A stretch of 64,000 bases of DNA from Chromobacterium paludis (GTDB lineage Bacteria; Pseudomonadota; Gammaproteobacteria; Burkholderiales; Chromobacteriaceae). The position numbers and the translations under genes were made by a program. Numbering within the stretch: position 1 is the stretch's first letter; every line of letters begins with the position of its first letter. Shown here piece by piece: positions 28,000 through 41,843 of the stretch. The notes beneath the pieces were generated by a model. That model had not been told where the DNA came from, searched no databases, and worked only from the letters and a program-made list of their open reading frames with translations. The DNA is taken from contig NZ_CP043473.1 of assembly GCF_008275125.1 (NCBI RefSeq), positions 3,224,001 through 3,288,000 on the forward strand. The letters are read 5' to 3'.

Positions 28000-29367
28000 C
28001 TATCCGCTTTTCTTCTCTGGCCGCTTCCAACCCGGAATGGTCACCTGGCGCGCGCGCGCCACGGTCAGCTCGCCGGCCGGCGTATTCTTGCTGATCACGG
28101 AACCCGCGCCTATGGTGGCATCGCGCTCCAGCGTCACCGGCGCCACCATCAGCGTGCCGGAGCCGACGAAGACGTTGTCGCCGATAATGGTCTTGAACTT
28201 GTTGACGCCGTCGTAATTGCAGGTGACGGAGCCGGCGCCGACATTAACCTTGCGGCCGATCTCGGCGTCGCCGATATAAGTCAGGTGATTGACCTTGGAG
28301 CCGTCGCCTATCTTGCTCTTCTTCACTTCGACGAAGTTGCCGATATGCACGTGGGCCGCCAGTTCCGCGCCAGGGCGCAGGCGGGCGTAGGGGCCTATCT
28401 TGCATGCCTCGCCGACCACCGCGTCTTCCAGGTGCGAGAACGGGGCGATCTTGGCGCCTGCGGCGATACGCACATTCTTCAGCACGCAGTGCGCGCCGAT
28501 TTCAACGTTATCGCCCAGCTCCACCGCGCCTTCGAATACGCAGCCGACGTCGATGCTGACGTCCATGCCATGCTTGAGTTCGCCGCGGATATCGATGCGC
28601 GCCGGGTCGGCCAGCGTCACGCCGGCTTCCAGCAAGGCGCGCGCCTGATTGGCTTGCAGGATACGCTCCAGCTCGGCCAGCTGCAGTTTGTTGTTGACGC
28701 CGGTGGCTTCCCAGCTGGCATCGACGCTGGCGCTTTCCACCGCCACGCCGTCTTTCACCGCCAGTTCCAGCACGTCGGTCAGATAGTATTCGCCCTGGGC
28801 ATTGCCGTTGTTCAGCGCGTTCAGCCAGCCGGCCAGACGCGCATTGGGCAGCGCCATCATGCCGGTGTTGATCTCGCGGATGGCCAGCTGTTCCGGCGTG
28901 CAATCCTTATGCTCGACGATGGCCTTGAGCTTGCCGTCTGCGCCGCGCACCATGCGGCCGTAGCCGCTGGCGTCCGCCAGCACGTCGGTCAATACGGCCA
29001 TGCCGGCGCCAGCCGCAGCGGCCAGGCGACGCAACGTTTCCGCCTTGGTCAGCGGCACATCGCCGTACAGCACCAGGGTCTTGCCATCGGCCGGCAAATG
29101 CGGCAGCGCCATTTTCAGCGCATGGCCGGTGCCCAATTGCTCGGTTTGTTCGGCCCAGATGATGTCGTTGTCCGCGATGCGCGCGCGCACCTGATCGCCG
29201 CCATGGCCATACACCACCACCAGACGGGAAGGATTCAGGCCACGCGCGGTGCGGATCACGCGCGCCAGCATCGGCTCGCCGCCGATGGGGTGCAATACTT
29301 TGGGCATGCTGGAATACATGCGCTTGCCCTTGCCGGCGGCAAGGATGACGATATTCAGACTGTCCAT
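28000..29367 (-). CDS. glmU: Bifunctional UDP-N-acetylglucosamine diphosphorylase / glucosamine-1-phosphate acetyltransferase
   Basis: A 455-residue enzyme starting [17 protein letters not shown], the nucleotide-binding loop of the uridylyltransferase domain (1-230). The rest is a left-handed beta helix of hexapeptide repeats carrying the acetyltransferase site ([14 protein letters not shown] and N-Y-D-G). It acetylates glucosamine-1-phosphate and then forms UDP-GlcNAc for peptidoglycan and LPS. The start at 29367 is set by the conserved N-terminus. It lies downstream of the atp operon after a terminator. Confidence 0.97.
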   Translation of the reverse strand: MDSLNIVILAAGKGKRMYSSMPKVLHPIGGEPMLARVIRTARGLNPSRLVVVYGHGGDQVRARIADNDIIWAEQTEQLGTGHALKMALPHLPADGKTLVLYGDVPLTKAETLRRLAAAAGAGMAVLTDVLADASGYGRMVRGADGKLKAIVEHKDCTPEQLAIREINTGMMALPNARLAGWLNALNNGNAQGEYYLTDVLELAVKDGVAVESASVDASWEATGVNNKLQLAELERILQANQARALLEAGVTLADPARIDIRGELKHGMDVSIDVGCVFEGAVELGDNVEIGAHCVLKNVRIAAGAKIAPFSHLEDAVVGEACKIGPYARLRPGAELAAHVHIGNFVEVKKSKIGDGSKVNHLTYIGDAEIGRKVNVGAGSVTCNYDGVNKFKTIIGDNVFVGSGTLMVAPVTLERDATIGAGSVISKNTPAGELTVARARQVTIPGWKRPEKKSG

Positions 29368-29403
29368 ATCAAAAATCCTAAAACCATAATCTGGCCACCA
29401 AAT

Positions 29404-29527
29404 CCACGAAAACACACGAAACCGACGCTTGCCGCAGCCAAACCGCCTGCGCCGCGAATCATGCGGGCCAGAGCAAGCCCCATGGGCAGCACCGCGGCTA
29501 TTTCGTGCTTTTTTGAGGGTTTCGTGG
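29404..29527. repeat. Dispersed CCACGAAA/TTTCGTGG inverted repeat
   Basis: The spacer between glmU and atpC carries CCACGAAAACACACGAAACC on the left and TTTCGTG..GGGTTTCGTGGC on the right, with about 90 bp between the arms. No gene fits. It resembles intergenic repeats containing CCACGAAA in other proteobacteria, but copy number in this genome is unknown. Confidence 0.35.
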
Positions 29528-29560
29528 CTAAAAAGCCGTTTTACAGGTCGGCGAAAAATG

Positions 29561-29589
29561 AAAAAGGCTGCCACTTGCGTGGCAGCCTT
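29561..29589 (-). terminator. Terminator of the atp operon
   Basis: Stem AAGGCTGCCAC / GTGGCAGCCTT with a TTGC loop, followed on the minus strand by TTTCATTTTTC, 28 bp after the atpC stop. Confidence 0.9.
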
Positions 29590-29617
29590 GCACTATACAC
29601 GATTGCGCATCGCGTAA

Positions 29618-30040
29618 TCAGTGAGCGCGCTTCTTGAGGTAATCCAGCGTCTTGAGCTCGGCAATCGCCACCGCCAGTGCGGCGTGGGCTTTGGCCGTGC
29701 TCATGTCGTCGGTCGCGTGCTTGAGGGCATCCTCGGCAGCGCGTTTCGCCTCATTGGCGCGGGCCTCATCGAGATCCTCGCCGCGGATCGCCGTATCGGC
29801 GAGCACGGTGATCAGGCTCGGCTGCACTTCCATCATGCCGCCGGACACCGCCACCAGTACTTCTTCCTTGGCGCCCGGCACCTTCAGACGAAGCACGCCG
29901 GGCTTGATACGGGTCAGGAGCGGCACGTGTTGCGGGTAGACGCCGATCTCGCCTTCGGTAGCCGGCGCGACGACGAATTCCGCCTCGCCGGAGAAGATGA
30001 GTTGCTCGGTGCTAACCACTTCCACACGCATCTTGGACAT
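29618..30040 (-). CDS. atpC: ATP synthase F1 epsilon subunit
   Basis: A 140-residue subunit of the F1 central stalk. It has the N-terminal beta sandwich with P-A-T-E-G-E-I-G-V-Y-P-Q-H-V-P-L near residue 27 and the C-terminal helical hairpin that can inhibit ATP hydrolysis. Last gene of the nine-gene atp operon, 11 bp after atpD, with a terminator directly behind. Confidence 0.96.
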   Translation of the reverse strand: MSKMRVEVVSTEQLIFSGEAEFVVAPATEGEIGVYPQHVPLLTRIKPGVLRLKVPGAKEEVLVAVSGGMMEVQPSLITVLADTAIRGEDLDEARANEAKRAAEDALKHATDDMSTAKAHAALAVAIAELKTLDYLKKRAH

Positions 30041-30051
30041 CCGCCCTCTCC

Positions 30052-31458
<1,407 letters not shown>

Positions 31459-31490
31459 CTAAATTTAACTTTTCACAGTTCCGTTGACGG

Positions 31491-32357
31491 TTACACCGCC
31501 GCGGCACCTGCCACGATTTCCGACAACTCGGTCGTAATCGCCGCCTGACGCGCCTTGTTGTAGACCAGGCGCAGCTGCTTGATGGTGTTGCCCGCGTTGT
31601 CGGTGGCGGCTTTCATCGCCACCATCCGCGCGGCCTGCTCGGAGGCCATGTTTTCGGCCAGAGCCTGATACACCACCGATTCCAGATAACGGCGCACCAG
31701 GAATTCCATCAGCGTCGGCGCATCCGGCTCGTACAGGTAATCCCACGAGTGCGAATGCTCCACCACCATATGGTGCGGGGTCAGCGGAAGCAGCTGTTCG
31801 AGTGCCGGCTCCTGCTTCATGGTGTTCACGAAGCTGGAGTACACGATGTAGACCGCGTCCAGTTCGCCATCAGCGAACTGATTGAACAGAACCGTAAGCG
31901 GGCCAATCAGTTTTTCCATCTTCGGCACATCGCCGAGATGGACCGCGCTGGCCACGACGTTCAGACGAGCGCGCTGGGCAGCCGCCAGGCCTTTTTGGCC
32001 CAGGCAGCAGACGTCGACTTCGACGCCCTGATCCTGCAGTTCCTTGACCTTGCCGAAGAAGCGCTTGAACGTGTTCACGTTCAGGCCGCCGCAAAGGCCC
32101 TTGTCGGAGGAAACCAGGATGATGCCGGCGCGCTTGATCGTCTCGCGACGGGCAAGCAGGGGGTGACTCAGTTCCGCATTCGCCTGAGCGAGGTGCGCCA
32201 TAACCGTGCGCACCTTCTCGGCGTAAGGACGGGCAGCGCGCATACGCTCTTGCGTTTTGCGCATCTTCGAGGTCGACACCATCTGCATAGCGCGGGTGAT
32301 CTTCTGCGTGTTTTGCACGCTTCGGATCTTGGTGAGAATCTCTTTACCGACTGCCAT
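31491..32357 (-). CDS. atpG: ATP synthase F1 gamma subunit
   Basis: A 288-residue rotary shaft. The N-terminus [16 protein letters not shown] and M-V-S-T-S-K-M-R-K form one half of the coiled coil. The C-terminal [12 protein letters not shown] with [10 protein letters not shown] forms the other and carries the family signature. Rotation of gamma inside the alpha/beta ring couples proton flow to catalysis. Standard length and position. Confidence 0.97.
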   Translation of the reverse strand: MAVGKEILTKIRSVQNTQKITRAMQMVSTSKMRKTQERMRAARPYAEKVRTVMAHLAQANAELSHPLLARRETIKRAGIILVSSDKGLCGGLNVNTFKRFFGKVKELQDQGVEVDVCCLGQKGLAAAQRARLNVVASAVHLGDVPKMEKLIGPLTVLFNQFADGELDAVYIVYSSFVNTMKQEPALEQLLPLTPHHMVVEHSHSWDYLYEPDAPTLMEFLVRRYLESVVYQALAENMASEQAARMVAMKAATDNAGNTIKQLRLVYNKARQAAITTELSEIVAGAAAV

Positions 32358-32397
32358 ATCCTGAACCTTTCTTTAGCAACGACTTATCGTCTAAGGC

Positions 32398-33942
32398 TCA
32401 GTTGAAGCTGTAGCCAGCCTTGAACGATTCCATCGCCTTGGCCAGTACCTTCTCGTTGTCGGCAGACAGATCACCGGAGGCGTTCACGGCCTGCAGCACA
32501 TCGGCGTGGTTGGCACGCACGTTGGCCAGGAACTCGGCTTCGAAAGCCAGAGCCTTCTTCACCGGAACGTCTTCGTAGCTGCCCTTGTTCACCGCCCACA
32601 GGGTCAGCGCCATTTCAGCGGTGGACAGGGTGGAGAACTGCTTTTGCTTCATCAGTTCGGTCACCACTTCACCGTGCGACAGCTGCTTGCGGGTGGCTTC
32701 GTCCAGGTCGGAGGCGAACTGCGCGAACGCAGCCAACTCGCGATACTGAGCCAGGGCCAGACGGATACCGCCGCCGAGCTTCTTGATCACCTTGGTCTGA
32801 GCGGCGCCGCCCACGCGCGATACCGAGATACCGGCGTTGATGGCCGGACGGATGCCCGCGTTGAACAGGTCGGTTTCCAGGAAGATCTGGCCGTCGGTAA
32901 TCGAAATCACGTTGGTCGGAACGAACGCGGAAACGTCGCCGGCCTGGGTTTCGATGATAGGCAGAGCGGTCAGCGAACCGGTCTTGCCCTTCACGGCGCC
33001 GCCGGTCAGCTTTTCCACTTCCTCTTCGTTGATGCGCGCGGCGCGCTCCAGCAGACGGGAGTGGAGATAGAACACGTCGCCCGGGTAGGCTTCGCGGCCC
33101 GGCGGACGGCGCAGCAGCAGCGAAATCTGACGGTAGGCGACGGCTTGCTTGGACAGGTCGTCGTATACGATCAGCGCGTCTTCGCCGATGTCGCGGAAGT
33201 ATTCGCCCATCGCGCAGCCGGAGTACGGGGCGATGAACTGCAGGGCGGCGGCTTCGGAAGCGGTGGCGGCCACGATGATGGTGTGACCCATCGCGCCGTG
33301 CTCTTCCAGCTTGCGAACCACGTTGGCGATGGAAGAAGCCTTCTGACCTACGGCTACGTAGATGCAGATGACGCCATTGCCCTTCTGGTTGATGATGGCG
33401 TCCAGCGCCACGGCGGTCTTGCCGGTCTGACGGTCGCCAATGATCAGCTCACGCTGGCCGCGGCCAACCGGAACCATGGAGTCGATGGACTTCAGGCCGG
33501 TTTGCATCGGCTGCGATACCGACTTACGCGCGATCACGCCCGGAGCGATCTTTTCGATCGGGGACGAGGCCTTGGCGTTGATCGGACCCTTGCCGTCGAT
33601 GGGCTGACCCAGGGCGTTGACCACGCGGCCAACCAGTTCCGGACCCACCGGCACTTCCAGAATGCGACCGGTGCACTTGACTTCGTCGCCTTCGGAGATG
33701 TGCTCGTACTCGCCCAGCACCACGGCGCCGACAGAGTCGCGCTCCAGGTTCATGGCGAGGCCAAAGGTGTTGCCCGGGAATTCGAGCATTTCGCCCTGCA
33801 TCACATCGGCCAGGCCGTGGATGCGGACGATACCGTCGGTCACGGAGATAACCGTGCCCTTGGTGCGAACTTCAGCGCCTTCGGCCAGATTCTGAATCTT
33901 GGCCTTGATCAGATCGCTGATTTCAGAGGGGTTCAACTGCAT
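32398..33942 (-). CDS. atpA: ATP synthase F1 alpha subunit
   Basis: A 514-residue regulatory nucleotide-binding subunit. It has the P-loop G-D-R-Q-T-G-K-T near residue 170 and the arginine-finger region with signature [13 protein letters not shown] near 364. The N-terminus [13 protein letters not shown] fits the family. It alternates with beta in the F1 head. The stop overlaps no neighbour: atpG begins 40 bp downstream. Confidence 0.98.
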   Translation of the reverse strand: MQLNPSEISDLIKAKIQNLAEGAEVRTKGTVISVTDGIVRIHGLADVMQGEMLEFPGNTFGLAMNLERDSVGAVVLGEYEHISEGDEVKCTGRILEVPVGPELVGRVVNALGQPIDGKGPINAKASSPIEKIAPGVIARKSVSQPMQTGLKSIDSMVPVGRGQRELIIGDRQTGKTAVALDAIINQKGNGVICIYVAVGQKASSIANVVRKLEEHGAMGHTIIVAATASEAAALQFIAPYSGCAMGEYFRDIGEDALIVYDDLSKQAVAYRQISLLLRRPPGREAYPGDVFYLHSRLLERAARINEEEVEKLTGGAVKGKTGSLTALPIIETQAGDVSAFVPTNVISITDGQIFLETDLFNAGIRPAINAGISVSRVGGAAQTKVIKKLGGGIRLALAQYRELAAFAQFASDLDEATRKQLSHGEVVTELMKQKQFSTLSTAEMALTLWAVNKGSYEDVPVKKALAFEAEFLANVRANHADVLQAVNASGDLSADNEKVLAKAMESFKAGYSFN

Positions 33943-33950
33943 GATCTCTC

Positions 33951-34487
33951 CTAATTCTTGAGGCTTGCTGCCATGGCTTGCAGTTTGCCGCGCACGGAAG
34001 CGTCGATGACGTCGTCGCCCACCGACACGCGAACGCCGCCGATCAGGTCGGCGTTCTCACGCACATCAAGACGCACGGTCTTGCCGTACTTCTTGGAAAG
34101 CATGGTGGTCAGTTCGGCTTTCTGGTCATCGGACATGGCAAACGCGGACTCCGCTTGGGCGTCCACGATGTCTTCCGATTGCGCCTTGAGCAATTCAAAC
34201 TGCGCGGCGATTTCCGGCAGCAGCGTCAAACGGGCGTTCTCGATCAGCGCGGCGATGAAGCGTTTTACGTCTTCGTTTCCGCGCGGGCCGAGCACATCCA
34301 GCATCAGCGCCTCAACCTCTTGTGCGGTATGTTTCGGATGGGTGATGACTTCCACCAGATCCGGGTTATTCACCATGGCAGCCAGCCACGACAGCGCTTC
34401 CGACCATTGGCCGAGGGTGCCCTGTTCCGTGGCGAGGCTGTATACCGCTTCGGCGTAGGGCCTTGCGACGGTAATGAGTTCTGCCAT
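33951..34487 (-). CDS. atpH: ATP synthase F1 delta subunit
   Basis: A 178-residue subunit linking the F1 head to the peripheral stalk. The helical N-terminal domain begins [12 protein letters not shown], typical of delta/OSCP. The C-terminal half has the family segment [21 protein letters not shown]. It lies 7 bp after atpF and 8 bp before atpA. Confidence 0.96.
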   Translation of the reverse strand: MAELITVARPYAEAVYSLATEQGTLGQWSEALSWLAAMVNNPDLVEVITHPKHTAQEVEALMLDVLGPRGNEDVKRFIAALIENARLTLLPEIAAQFELLKAQSEDIVDAQAESAFAMSDDQKAELTTMLSKKYGKTVRLDVRENADLIGGVRVSVGDDVIDASVRGKLQAMAASLKN

Positions 34488-34494
34488 GAGTTAA

Positions 34495-34965
34495 TTAAAA
34501 CTCCGCTTTGATGGAGGCAAGCAGGTCGGCGTGCTTAGCGGCGTCGATCTCCTTGCGCAGGATCTTCTCGGCGCCGGCAACGGCCAGGTCGGCAACTTGC
34601 GCGCGCAGACTTTCCTTGGCGCGCAGCACTTCCTGGTCGATTTCAGACTTGGCGTCGGCCACGATGCGGGCACCTTCGGTGCGTGCCGCTTCCTTGGCTT
34701 CGTCCACGATCTGACTGGCGCGCTTCTCGGCGGCAACCACGATCTCGGTAGCCTGCTGCTTAGCCTTGCGGATTTCGTCCGCAACGCGCTTTTCAGCCGC
34801 TTCCAGATCTTGCTTGCCACGTTCCGCAGCGGCCAAGCCATCAGCAATGCGCTTGGCCCGCTCATCCATCATGTTGGTAAGCGGAGGCCAAACAAACTTC
34901 ATGGTGAACCATACCAGGATGGCGAACGTGATCGCCTGGCCCAGTAGTGTTACGTTGAATTCCAC
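34495..34965 (-). CDS. atpF: ATP synthase F0 b subunit
   Basis: A 156-residue peripheral-stalk protein. One N-terminal membrane helix ([18 protein letters not shown]) with the conserved F-V-W-P-P is followed by a long charged, alanine-rich coiled coil. It holds F1 against rotation. It has the size and arrangement of E. coli subunit b (156 residues). Confidence 0.97.
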   Translation of the reverse strand: MEFNVTLLGQAITFAILVWFTMKFVWPPLTNMMDERAKRIADGLAAAERGKQDLEAAEKRVADEIRKAKQQATEIVVAAEKRASQIVDEAKEAARTEGARIVADAKSEIDQEVLRAKESLRAQVADLAVAGAEKILRKEIDAAKHADLLASIKAEF

Positions 34966-35023
34966 GCTTGTTTTCCTCCAGAGTATGACTACAACAACCG
35001 TTTACCGATCCGTAGAAAACGGA

Positions 35024-35365
<342 letters not shown>

Positions 35366-35376
35366 CTACAGGTAAA

Positions 35377-36562
<1,186 letters not shown>

Positions 36563-36653
36563 GGCCGCCAGTGCAAAAAAACCGCTGGATTATAGGCTTC
36601 GCATTTGCGTTGCGTCAACTTTGCCAGACTGCGGCTTTTGCGTCGCAACAAGC

Positions 36654-37511
36654 TCATTTTTGGGGATTTTTTTGCAGCTTGGCCAGCAGGGAGTCGAGTT
36701 CGTCCAAGCTGGCATATTCTATGACCAGCCTGCCGTGGCCGCTGACCGCGTGGCGTATGCTGACCCGTGCGCCTATGGCTTCGGACACCTGCTCTTCCAG
36801 CCTGGCCACATCGGGATCGACGCGCTTTTGCTGCGCGGAAACTGTCTCCTTTTGCGCAACATGCTGCTGTACTCGGCGCTCCACTTCGCGCACGGACAAG
36901 CCCTTGCGCACCGCCTCGCCCGCCAGCTCCAGCTGCGCCACGGCCGGCAAAGTCAGCAAGGCGCGGGCGTGGCCCATCTCCAGCTGGCCCTCGTGCATCA
37001 TCTGCTGCAAGGGCTGCGGCAGGGCCAGCAGGCGCAGCAGATTGGATACGGCGCTGCGCGAACGGCCTACCGCGTCAGCCGCCGTTTCATGCGTCAGGCC
37101 GAACTCGTCTATCAGGCGCTTGATGCCCTGCGCCTCTTCAATCGGGTCCAGTTCCTGGCGCTGGATGTTCTCGATCAGCGCCATCGCCAGCGCGGCCTCG
37201 TCCGGCACGCTCTTGATCACCACCGGCACCTCGGCGAGGCCGGCCTTGCGCGAGGCGCGCCAGCGGCGTTCGCCGGCGATCAGCTCGTAGTCGCCCAGGC
37301 CCAGCTCGCGCACGATCAGCGGCTGGATGATGCCCTGGGCGCGGATGGAGGCCGCCAGCTCGTCCAGGGCGGTCTCGTCCATGAAGCTGCGCGGCTGGTA
37401 CTTGCCGGGGCGGATGCTGTCGATCGGGAGAGTGGAAAGTCTGTCGTCCACCGCGTCAACGGTGGACAGGAGCGCGTCGAGTCCGCGCCCCAATCCTTTT
37501 AATTTGGCCAT
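36654..37511 (-). CDS. parB: Chromosome-partitioning protein ParB
   Basis: A 285-residue protein starting M-A-K-L-K-G-L-G-R-G-L-D-A-L-L. It has the CTPase motif box G-E-R-R-W-R-A near residue 83, the helix-turn-helix T-H-E-T-A-A-D-A-V-G-R-S-R-S-A-V-S-N near 140, and a C-terminal dimerisation domain. It binds parS near the origin and spreads to load condensin and drive segregation. It lies 4 bp after parA in the mnmG-rsmG-parAB operon. The start at 37511 matches the family N-terminus. Confidence 0.97.
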   Translation of the reverse strand: MAKLKGLGRGLDALLSTVDAVDDRLSTLPIDSIRPGKYQPRSFMDETALDELAASIRAQGIIQPLIVRELGLGDYELIAGERRWRASRKAGLAEVPVVIKSVPDEAALAMALIENIQRQELDPIEEAQGIKRLIDEFGLTHETAADAVGRSRSAVSNLLRLLALPQPLQQMMHEGQLEMGHARALLTLPAVAQLELAGEAVRKGLSVREVERRVQQHVAQKETVSAQQKRVDPDVARLEEQVSEAIGARVSIRHAVSGHGRLVIEYASLDELDSLLAKLQKNPQK

Positions 37512-37515
37512 ATTG

Positions 37516-38307
37516 TCAGACGGAGGGAGTTGCGGTTGCAGGTTCGAGCCGTTCGACCAGTTCCTGCGACAGCGCAAGATAGGCCTGCGCGCCGCGCGAA
37601 CTGCGATCGTAGGCCAAGCCCGGCAGGCCGTGGCTGGGGGCCTCGGCCAAGCGCACATTGCGCGGGATGACGGTCTGGAACACCTTGTCGCCGAAGTGGC
37701 GCGCCAGCTGCTCCGAGACTTGCTGCGACAGATTGTTGCGGGCGTCGAACATGGTGCGCAGCAAGCCCATGATTTCGATCTTGGGATTCACGGCGACCCG
37801 CACCTTGCGCAAGGTGGCCACCAGGTCGGACAGCCCTTCCAACGCGTAGTATTCGCACACCATGGGGATCAGCACGCAGTCGGCGGCCACCAGGCCGTTC
37901 AGCGTCAGCAGGTTCAGCGAGGGCGGGCAGTCTATCAACACATAGTCGTACTGGTCCGCCACCTCGGCCAAGGCGTTCTTCAGCCGCGCCTCGCGCGCCA
38001 GTTCGTTGACCAGCTCCAGTTCGGCGCCGCCCAGATTGCGGTTGGCCGGCAGCACGTGGTAGCCGCCCGCCTTGGCGTCCTGGCGCGCCTCCTCGACCGT
38101 GGCCTCGCCCAGCAGCACGTCGTAGCCGGATTTCTCCAGCGGCTGCTTGGGAATGCCGCTGCCCATGGTGGCGTTGCCCTGCGGGTCCAGATCGACGATC
38201 AGCACCCGCCGGCCCAGCTCGGCCAAACCGGCCGCCAGATTGACGACGGTGGTGGTCTTGCCCACCCCGCCCTTCTGGTTGGCCACCGCGATCACGCGTG
38301 GAGTCAT
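37516..38307 (-). CDS. parA: Chromosome-partitioning ATPase ParA
   Basis: A 263-residue Walker-type ATPase. The deviant Walker A K-G-G-V-G-K-T-T lies near residue 11, Walker A' in D-L-D-P-Q-G-N-A near 40, and Walker B in [10 protein letters not shown] near 120. It binds DNA as an ATP dimer and moves ParB-parS complexes. Its ATG overlaps the rsmG stop by 4 bp, indicating translational coupling. Confidence 0.97.
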   Translation of the reverse strand: MTPRVIAVANQKGGVGKTTTVVNLAAGLAELGRRVLIVDLDPQGNATMGSGIPKQPLEKSGYDVLLGEATVEEARQDAKAGGYHVLPANRNLGGAELELVNELAREARLKNALAEVADQYDYVLIDCPPSLNLLTLNGLVAADCVLIPMVCEYYALEGLSDLVATLRKVRVAVNPKIEIMGLLRTMFDARNNLSQQVSEQLARHFGDKVFQTVIPRNVRLAEAPSHGLPGLAYDRSSRGAQAYLALSQELVERLEPATATPSV

Positions 38308-38933
38308 TGCAGCACCATCCTCACCAGATGGCGTTCGGCGTCCAGCCCCGGCACCGTTACCGGCAGCACCTCCGAAACCGCCACGCCTTGCGGCAGCAAG
38401 GCGATTTCTTCATACGGATACACGCCCTTCATCGCCACGTACTGGCCGTCGTCGGCCATCAGGTGGCGGGTCAGCTTGACGAACTCGCCCAGTTCCGAGA
38501 ACGCGCGGCTGGTGATGCGATCGAACTTCTGCTCCGGCTGATAGGCTTCCACCCGGTCGGTGATGACCTGGACGTTGGGCAGTCCCAGCTCCAGCACCAC
38601 CTGGCGCAGAAAGGTGGTTTTCTTGTGATTGGAGTCCAGCAGCACCACTTGCAGGTCCGGCCGCGCGATGGCGGTGGGAATGCCCGGCATGCCGCCGCCG
38701 GAGCCCACGTCCAGCATGCGCGTGCCGCCGGCCAGGTGAGGCACCAGGCTCAGGCTGTCCAGCAGATGATAGCTGACCATGCGCTCTTCCTGGCGGATGG
38801 CCGTCAGGTTGTAGGTCTGGTTCCACTTCACCAGCAGCGCCAGATAGCGCTCCAGCAGTTCCAGTTGCGGCTCGGTCAGCTCCAGCGCCAATTGCGCCAG
38901 GCCCTGTTTCAGTTCGGGAGTATGTTGTGTCAT
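38304..38933 (-). CDS. rsmG: 16S rRNA (guanine(527)-N7)-methyltransferase
   Basis: A 209-residue methyltransferase (GidB). The N-terminus has [11 protein letters not shown] near residue 37; motif I is [12 protein letters not shown] near 72; and S-R-A-F-S-E-L follows near 138. It methylates G527 of 16S rRNA with SAM. It overlaps mnmG upstream and parA downstream by 4 bp each, so all are translated from one transcript. Confidence 0.97.
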   Translation of the reverse strand: MTQHTPELKQGLAQLALELTEPQLELLERYLALLVKWNQTYNLTAIRQEERMVSYHLLDSLSLVPHLAGGTRMLDVGSGGGMPGIPTAIARPDLQVVLLDSNHKKTTFLRQVVLELGLPNVQVITDRVEAYQPEQKFDRITSRAFSELGEFVKLTRHLMADDGQYVAMKGVYPYEEIALLPQGVAVSEVLPVTVPGLDAERHLVRMVLQ

Positions 38934-40828
38934 GCGGTCTTAGCGTCGGTGAAGCCGCGCTTCAGGTGCACCATCAGCAGGGCGACGGCGGCCGGGGTGA
39001 TGCCCTGGATGCGCGAAGCCTGGCCCAGCGTCTCCGGACGCTGCTGGTTCAGCTTCTGCTGCACTTCCTTGGACAGGCCCTTGACCAGACTGTAGTCGAT
39101 GTCGCCCGGCAGACGGATGTCTTCCAGATTGTCGCGGCGCGCCAGCTCTTCATTCTGGCGATTGATGTATCCCTGGTATTTGACCTGAATTTCCACCTGC
39201 TCGGCAACCTCGTCCGACAGTTCCGGCGCGCCTTCGGCGGCTTCCGGCACCGTCATCAGCTCGCGGTAGGGCACATTGGGACGCTTGAGCAGGTCGATCA
39301 GCGTGTATTCGCGCTCGATGGGCTTGCCCAAGACGCGGGCCATGGCCTCGGCGTCCCGCAGCTTGGATGGATGCACCCAGGTGGCTTGCAGGCGGGCTTT
39401 TTCCGCCTCCACCGCGTCGCGCTTGCGGCAGAAGGCGTCCCACTGCTCGTCCCCCACCACGCCCAGCTTGCGGCCCATCTCAGTCAGGCGCAGATCGGCG
39501 TTGTCTTCTCGCAATTGCAGGCGGAATTCGGCGCGGCTGGTGAACATGCGGTAAGGCTCGGACACGCCCTTGGTGATCAGGTCGTCCACCAGCACGCCCA
39601 GGTAGGCCTCGTCGCGGCGCGGGCACCAGGCGTCCTGCTCGCGGGCGAACAGGCCGGCATTGAGGCCTGCCAGCAGGCCCTGTGCGGCGGCTTCTTCATA
39701 GCCGGTGGTGCCGTTGATCTGGCCGGCGAAGAACAGGCCCTGGATGGCCTTGGTTTCCAGCGAGGCCTTCAGGCCGCGCGGGTCGAAGTAGTCATATTCG
39801 ATAGCATAGCCGGGGCGCAGGATGTGCGCGTTTTCCAGGCCGCGGATGGAGCGCACGGCGGCCAGCTGGATGTCGAACGGCAAGCTGGTGGAAATCCCGT
39901 TGGGGTAGAACTCGTGGGTGGTCAGGCCTTCCGGCTCCATGAACACCTGGTGGCTGTCCTTGTCCGCGAAGCGGTTGATCTTGTCTTCGATGGACGGGCA
40001 GTAGCGCGGACCCACGCCTTCGATCACGCCGGTGAACATCGGGCTGCGGTCGAAGCCGCCGCGGATGATTTCATGCGTGCGCTCATTGGTATGGGTGATC
40101 CAGCACGGCAATTGCCTGGGATGCATCTCGCGCTTGCCGCGATAGGAGAACACCGGCTCCGGCGTGTCGCCCGGCTGTTCCTCCATCACGGAGAAATCCA
40201 CGCTGCGGCCGTCGATGCGCGGCGGCGTGCCAGTCTTCAGCCGGCCCACCGGCAGGCTCAGCTCGCGCAGGCGCTCGCCCAGCGTGGACGCCGCCTGGTC
40301 GCCGGCGCGGCCGCCGGTGTAGTTTTCCAGGCCGACGTGAATCTTGCCGGACAAGAAGGTGCCGGCGGTCAGCACCACGGTCTTGGCGCGGAAGGTGATG
40401 CCGATGGCGGTGATGGCGCCGACCACGCGGTCGCCCTCAATCAGCAGATCGTCCACCGGCTGCTGGAACAGCGTCAGATTGGGCTGGTTCTCCAGCATCT
40501 CGCGGATGGCCGCCTTGTACAGAATGCGGTCGGCCTGGGCGCGGGTGGCGCGCACCGCCGGGCCCTTGGACGCGTTCAACGTGCGGAACTGGATGCCGCC
40601 GATGTCGGTGGCCAGCGCCATCGCGCCGCCCAGCGCGTCCACCTCTTTAACCAGATGGCCCTTGCCGATGCCGCCTATCGACGGATTGCACGACATCTGG
40701 CCCAGGGTCTCGATATTGTGCGTCAGAAGGAGCGTGGCGCAGCCCATGCGCGCCGCGGCCAGCGCGGCCTCGGTGCCGGCGTGACCGCCGCCCACCACTA
40801 TCACGTCGAAGCTTGTCGGATAAATCAT
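38930..40828 (-). CDS. mnmG: tRNA uridine-5-carboxymethylaminomethyl(34) synthesis enzyme
   Basis: A 632-residue FAD enzyme (GidA), standard length. The FAD site [12 protein letters not shown] is near residue 11, the signature [11 protein letters not shown] near 270, and the second [16 protein letters not shown] near 370. With MnmE it modifies the wobble uridine of several tRNAs. First gene of the mnmG-rsmG-parA-parB operon, often found beside the origin. Confidence 0.98.
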   Translation of the reverse strand: MIYPTSFDVIVVGGGHAGTEAALAAARMGCATLLLTHNIETLGQMSCNPSIGGIGKGHLVKEVDALGGAMALATDIGGIQFRTLNASKGPAVRATRAQADRILYKAAIREMLENQPNLTLFQQPVDDLLIEGDRVVGAITAIGITFRAKTVVLTAGTFLSGKIHVGLENYTGGRAGDQAASTLGERLRELSLPVGRLKTGTPPRIDGRSVDFSVMEEQPGDTPEPVFSYRGKREMHPRQLPCWITHTNERTHEIIRGGFDRSPMFTGVIEGVGPRYCPSIEDKINRFADKDSHQVFMEPEGLTTHEFYPNGISTSLPFDIQLAAVRSIRGLENAHILRPGYAIEYDYFDPRGLKASLETKAIQGLFFAGQINGTTGYEEAAAQGLLAGLNAGLFAREQDAWCPRRDEAYLGVLVDDLITKGVSEPYRMFTSRAEFRLQLREDNADLRLTEMGRKLGVVGDEQWDAFCRKRDAVEAEKARLQATWVHPSKLRDAEAMARVLGKPIEREYTLIDLLKRPNVPYRELMTVPEAAEGAPELSDEVAEQVEIQVKYQGYINRQNEELARRDNLEDIRLPGDIDYSLVKGLSKEVQQKLNQQRPETLGQASRIQGITPAAVALLMVHLKRGFTDAKTA

Positions 40829-41019
40829 GGCTGAAAGAGCAAACCAAACGGAAAAACGGCCTATTCTACGCCAAATCGGCCCACCCGGTAAGTCATTGAT
40901 TTCAATCGACCCATGGCTTCACCGTCGCGTCAAGACACGGTCATTGCATGGTCATATTCCAGACATCGCGCTGTCAAACTCGCCGCCTAGCATGTGCTCA
41001 TCACCATGAGGGGCAAAAC

Positions 41020-41766
41020 ATGCTGCTAAATGAACAGCTTGCAAGCAGAACCAAACCAAGACTGGCCGTGCGCCTGGCACAGTGTGCCGAAGATATCCGC
41101 CGCGCGCAGAAGCTGCGCTTCGAGGTGTTCGCCGGCGAAATGGGCGCGGAACTGGCCTCGCGCGACCAGGGCATAGACTGTGACGAATACGACGAGCTGT
41201 GCGACCATCTGATCGTGGAAGACCACAATACCGGCTTGGTCGTTGGCACCTACCGCATGCTCTCCCCCGCCAACGCGCGGCGCGCGCCCAGCCTCTACTC
41301 CGAGCATGAATTCGACCTGTCCCGCCTGTCCCACCTGCGCGACAGCCTGATAGAAGTGGGCCGCTCCTGCGTGCACCGCGATTTCCGTTCCGGCGCGGTG
41401 ATCACCCTGCTGTGGTCCGGTCTGGCCGACTACGTGCAGCAACAAGGCGGCGCCTACCTGGCCGGCTGCGCCAGCGTGTCGCTGACCGACGGCGGCCACC
41501 AGGCCGTCAGCCTGTATCGCCAGTTGGAAGGCCAATATCTGGCGCCGCCGGAATGGCGCGTCTTCCCGCATCTGCCGCTGCCGCTGGATCGGGTGGTCGA
41601 CGACGCCGCGGTGCCGTTGCCGCCGCTGATCAAGGGCTATTTGCGCGCCGGGGCCCATGTCTGCGGCGAGCCGGCCTGGGACCCGGATTTCAACTGCGCC
41701 GACTTCTTCATGCTGTTGCCGATGAGCCGGCTCAGCGCGCGCTACAATAAGCATTTTGTCGGCTAG
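41020..41766 (+). CDS. GNAT family N-acyltransferase, OlsB-like
   Basis: A 248-residue protein starting M-L-L-N-E-Q-L-A-S-R. It resembles OlsB-type acyltransferases, which transfer a hydroxy-fatty acyl chain from acyl-ACP to ornithine in the first step of ornithine-lipid synthesis. Supporting motifs: A-Q-K-L-R-F-E-V-F-A-G-E-M-G near residue 28, D-E-Y-D-x-x-C-D-H-L-I-V near 54, and E-V-G-R-S-C-V-H-R-D-F-R near 115. No olsA-like O-acyltransferase is adjacent. ATG at 41020 follows GAGGGG. It is divergent from mnmG. A link to membrane lipids is inferred from the family. Confidence 0.8.
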   Translation: MLLNEQLASRTKPRLAVRLAQCAEDIRRAQKLRFEVFAGEMGAELASRDQGIDCDEYDELCDHLIVEDHNTGLVVGTYRMLSPANARRAPSLYSEHEFDLSRLSHLRDSLIEVGRSCVHRDFRSGAVITLLWSGLADYVQQQGGAYLAGCASVSLTDGGHQAVSLYRQLEGQYLAPPEWRVFPHLPLPLDRVVDDAAVPLPPLIKGYLRAGAHVCGEPAWDPDFNCADFFMLLPMSRLSARYNKHFVG

Positions 41767-41843
41767 GCTGAACTCGCGCCAAACCAGGGCAGGCCCGCTC
41801 ATGCCAAGCCTGCCCTTCCTCGCGCGGGTGTTACAATCGCGCC